DNA of 6,925 nt from an uncultured Ruminococcus sp. (GTDB lineage: Bacteria > Bacillota > Clostridia > Oscillospirales > Ruminococcaceae). Shown here one piece after another: positions 5,022-6,925 of this stretch (the stretch's first letter is position 1; every line of letters starts with the position of its first letter). The notes beneath the pieces are model-generated. The model saw only the letters and a list, made by a program, of their open reading frames with translations, ran no database searches and was not told the DNA's origin. Made by a program: the position numbers and the translations under genes. The stretch is from the NCBI GenBank assembly GCA_902783235.1, contig CACZQG010000378.1, positions 1 through 6,925 of the forward strand, written 5' to 3'.

Positions 5022-5798
5022 TGCGGCATTTTTACCCAGAATGTTTTCCTTCGCACTGTCGGGTATATCCAGTCCTTCTATCATGGCTATCTCATTTGCA
5101 GGATCATCCCAGGGGCAATCACTTGCCATAAGGAGCCTTTCGGTGCCATGCTTGTTAATTATACGATGCAGTATGTTCTCACCTATCTCCCCTGCGGTAA
5201 AGGCAAGGTCAAAATATATCTCGCCGTCCAGACCTGCAAGATATCTTTCCACCTGCTCCCAGCGGTACATTCCGCCCATGTGAGCTGCTATCATTTTCAG
5301 GTGGGGAAAATCATGATGGATACGTCTGTAAGCCTGCGGACTGCCGTGTATGGTATCAGGGCAGAGAGGATCAAATCCTGCATGGAATATTATGGGAAGA
5401 GACAGCTCGCTGCACCTTTCATATATGGGATAGGCTTTTCTGTCATCAACATAAAAGCCCTGATAATCGGGATGCAGCTTTATACCGTAAAGTCCGGAGC
5501 TTTTAATGCGTTCCAGCATGGGAACTGCGTTTTCCGAATCGGGATGGACGCTTCCAAAGGGCAGCACCCTCTCGGATCTTACAGACTCAGCCCAGGCATT
5601 GACTACACTCTCCTGGGAGGGCTTGGTAGCGATGCTGAGTACTGCCGCCTTATGAACACCGGCTTTGTCCATGCATTCAAGTGTCCCTTTCAGCGTACCA
5701 TCGGTACAGGGGGCTTTACCTGCTGTTGCTGACAGGGATGCCATTGCTCTTGCGGCTATCTTTTCGGAAAAAGCATGGGTATGCATATCTATTATCAT
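5004..5798 (-). CDS. Amidohydrolase family 2 (TIM-barrel metal-dependent hydrolase)
   Basis: The 264-residue protein looks like a cytoplasmic amidohydrolase of the Amidohydro_2 group (PF04909), which includes hydrolases and nonoxidative decarboxylases. Metal-site motifs appear in the usual order: His6 and His8 in DMHTHAF, Gly-Ile-Lys-Leu-His109 at the strand 4 region, His139 in PIIFHAG, His173 in AAHMGG, and Asp227 in MASDCPW. The C-terminal KENILGKNAARLLGI is the family's typical closing helix. The substrate cannot be told from sequence; TatD-type nuclease is less likely because of AAHMGG and ASDCPW. The start ATG (5796-5798 on the minus strand) has AGGAAG (5805-5810) six bases upstream and a promoter about 115 nt away. 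The gene is convergent with the protease gene and divergent from the dockerin gene, so it appears monocistronic. Confidence 0.88.
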   Translation of the reverse strand: MIIDMHTHAFSEKIAARAMASLSATAGKAPCTDGTLKGTLECMDKAGVHKAAVLSIATKPSQESVVNAWAESVRSERVLPFGSVHPDSENAVPMLERIKSSGLYGIKLHPDYQGFYVDDRKAYPIYERCSELSLPIIFHAGFDPLCPDTIHGSPQAYRRIHHDFPHLKMIAAHMGGMYRWEQVERYLAGLDGEIYFDLAFTAGEIGENILHRIINKHGTERLLMASDCPWDDPANEIAMIEGLDIPDSAKENILGKNAARLLGI

Positions 5799-5823
5799 TT
5801 TTTTCTTCCTTTCCTGTAAATGC

Positions 5824-5878
5824 TTTCACAGACTGCACTGAAACGGATCATCAGCTCCTATTTCAGCAAGCCGTGAAA
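5824..5878 (-). promoter_or_regulatory. Possible folded leader of the amidohydrolase gene
   Basis: Within the roughly 108-nt leader, TTTCAC/GTGAAA (5824-5829 with 5873-5878) encloses CTGAAA/TTTCAG (5838-5843 with 5861-5866). The two stems could stack as one extended helix before the ribosome site. I do not recognise a known riboswitch. The pairings are short and could be chance. Confidence 0.2.
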
Positions 5879-5912
5879 AAACAACGAATTTGCAATAAAA
5901 ATCATTTATTTT

Positions 5913-5941
5913 ATTGTATACCTATTTTTAAAATTTGTCAA
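5913..5941 (-). promoter_or_regulatory. Sigma-A-type promoter for the amidohydrolase
   Basis: On the minus strand, TTGACA (5936-5941) and TACAAT (5913-5918) are separated by 17 nt. Transcription should start near 5906, giving a leader of about 108 nt. Confidence 0.8.
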
Positions 5942-5963
5942 TAATATCGCTTCACCAATTAAA
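5935..5963 (+). promoter_or_regulatory. Possible weak promoter for the dockerin gene
   Basis: TTGTCA (5935-5940) and ATTAAA (5958-5963) lie 17 nt apart on the plus strand. The -35 overlaps the minus-strand -35 almost exactly. The -10 is poor and no better candidate is seen closer to the gene, where a short direct repeat TGGCAAG (6001-6007, 6014-6020) occurs. Confidence 0.25.
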
Positions 5964-6057
5964 GATCGCCAAAAAGACGAAGGCAAAGAAATTTTCTGTC
6001 TGGCAAGTATTGTTGGCAAGATTTAATTTGGACATCAATAAAAGGGGAATATATATC

Positions 6058-6840
6058 ATGTCTTTAAAAAGAATAACAGGGCTTCTTACCGCCTTTCTCA
6101 CAGCGGCAGCAGTATTTACCGTAAATGCCGTATACGCTCAGGATACTGAGATAGTTGAAAGAGAAATAAAGCCTTCGGCGGTCCAATACGATCAGCTGTG
6201 CGGCAAGGTAAGTGTGAACATACTGCCCGATGCGGACATATACATAAAAATTATCAAGCATACACCTGAGACCGGTGATGACGGATATACAGTATATGAC
6301 ACTATTGTCAAAGCAAGCGATGTATATGATGACTGTCTTGCGGTCATGAATCTTGAATGCAATAATTACAATATTGAAAAGCAGGAATACGACGGCTATT
6401 ATGATATCATGGTGGGCGTTCACAAGTATATCGGCTCGGATGATCCCGAAGATATACTGTTTACTACTACTGATCTTATCGTTACCGACAAGGATGTAAG
6501 CGGATATGACACCAACTGTCAGATAACCGTGTCTCTTACCGACAAGGAGCTTGCCCAGCCTCAGCTCTCGGTAACAACAGAAGGACATACCAGAAAATAC
6601 GATATGGTATTCCCTCATATTGTAAAGCCTACAGAGCCTCCCACAACAGAGCCTGCTATCCTTTGGGGCGATGCCAATAACGACGGAGCTGTAAACATCC
6701 GTGATGCGGCTCTCATCGCTTCAAAGCTTTCAGTCTCAAAAAGTGATGAGCTTTCCCCGGCAGCAGACTACAACCGTGACGGAAGCATAAATATCCGTGA
6801 TGCGGCTTCGCTGGCAGCAAGTCTTGCAAAAAAATCATAG
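6058..6840 (+). CDS. Secreted dockerin-bearing protein of unknown function
   Basis: The 260-residue protein has a signal peptide (1-26, cleavage probably after VYA), a domain of about 160 residues that I do not recognise, a Pro/Thr linker PTEPPTTEPA (191-200) and a C-terminal type I-like dockerin (about 203-259). The dockerin has two near-identical calcium-binding F-hands: GDANNDGAVNIRDAALIASK (204-223; ligands Asp205, Asn207, Asp209, Asp216) and ADYNRDGSINIRDAASLAAS (236-255; Asp237, Asn239, Asp241, Asp248). The dockerin would dock the protein to a cohesin on a cellulosome scaffold. The middle domain is rich in beta-strand-like segments, Asp and Tyr, with four cysteines (48, 93, 101, 154) that could form disulfides; no glycoside hydrolase or binding-module motif is seen. 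Start: ATG at 6058 has AGGGGA (6043-6048) upstream and begins the signal peptide; the frame is open further upstream but without signal-like sequence. The stop codon overlaps a dispersed repeat. Confidence 0.85.
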   Translation: MSLKRITGLLTAFLTAAAVFTVNAVYAQDTEIVEREIKPSAVQYDQLCGKVSVNILPDADIYIKIIKHTPETGDDGYTVYDTIVKASDVYDDCLAVMNLECNNYNIEKQEYDGYYDIMVGVHKYIGSDDPEDILFTTTDLIVTDKDVSGYDTNCQITVSLTDKELAQPQLSVTTEGHTRKYDMVFPHIVKPTEPPTTEPAILWGDANNDGAVNIRDAALIASKLSVSKSDELSPAADYNRDGSINIRDAASLAASLAKKS

Positions 6841-6925
6841 GCAATACCGCACAAAGATTGTGCGTCAGATGCGAAGTCAGATTTTTTGTTAGATTGTACA
6901 AAATCGATGCAGGCATACTGGCGTA
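6838..6925 (+). repeat. Dispersed repeat, copy running off the window
   Basis: The repeat end (TAGGCAATACCGCACAAAG, 6838-6856) begins in the stop codon of the dockerin gene. It folds as CGCACAA/TTGTGCG (6848-6854 with 6858-6864, loop AGA), followed by a direct repeat GTCAGAT (6864-6870, 6876-6882) and an imperfect hairpin GATTTT/AAAATC (6880-6885 with 6900-6905). It aligns with the minus strand of 2648-2720. The tail GGCATACTGGCGTA looks like the first half of another hairpin cut by the window edge. The first hairpin may also help end the dockerin transcript. Confidence 0.6.

Noticed and set aside
5148..5732. Plus-strand open frame of 194 codons opposite the amidohydrolase
   Set aside because: It is antisense to a gene with a complete metal-binding motif set and shows no family features.
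5935..6057. 41-residue upstream extension of the dockerin protein
   Set aside because: The extension is basic and not signal-like, while ATG 6058 has a good ribosome site and starts a normal signal peptide.

Overview
This window most likely comes from a Ruminococcus-like member of the Clostridia (Oscillospiraceae). The strongest pointer is a secreted protein with a C-terminal type I-like dockerin, the module that plugs proteins into cellulosomes of fibre-degrading gut and rumen clostridia. Clostridial-looking promoters, AT-rich intergenic DNA, a bacterial OGG-type glycosylase and dispersed short repeats agree. The species cannot be fixed from the sequence alone.

Layout. (1) 1-1943: a degenerate hairpin repeat, a strong promoter, then a two-gene unit on the plus strand: a lipoprotein with a TPM domain (193-1122) and, 2 nt later, an 8-oxoguanine DNA glycosylase (1125-1943). 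It is closed by a terminator that works on both strands. (2) 1944-2933: a 990-nt stretch with no intact gene. It holds a 3' gene remnant on the minus strand, a second copy of the hairpin repeat, a terminator-like hairpin, a perfect tandem pair of Spo0A-box-like sequences, a near-consensus extended -10 promoter, about 230 nt of dense hairpins that may be a structured RNA or leader, and copies of a dispersed repeat ending in AAGGCAATACCGCACAAAG. (3) 2934-4997: an OmpR-type response regulator with a TTG start and Glu in place of the phosphoacceptor Asp, followed 6 nt later by a membrane-anchored HtrA-type serine protease. No histidine kinase is present. (4) 5004-5798, minus strand: an amidohydrolase, convergent with the protease gene; the two stop codons lie within or beside one shared hairpin. 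(5) 5799-6925: a divergent promoter region, then the dockerin protein (6058-6840), whose stop codon lies inside another copy of the dispersed repeat.

How it may work together. The regulator and HtrA protease look like a small envelope-stress module. I see no good promoter just upstream of the regulator, so the strong promoter at 2318-2346, with the Spo0A-type boxes upstream, may supply it through a roughly 580-nt structured leader. Alternatively that promoter drives a separate noncoding RNA. This is the most interesting part of the window and is inference: the motifs and pairings are directly visible, the function is not. The other genes appear unrelated to one another.
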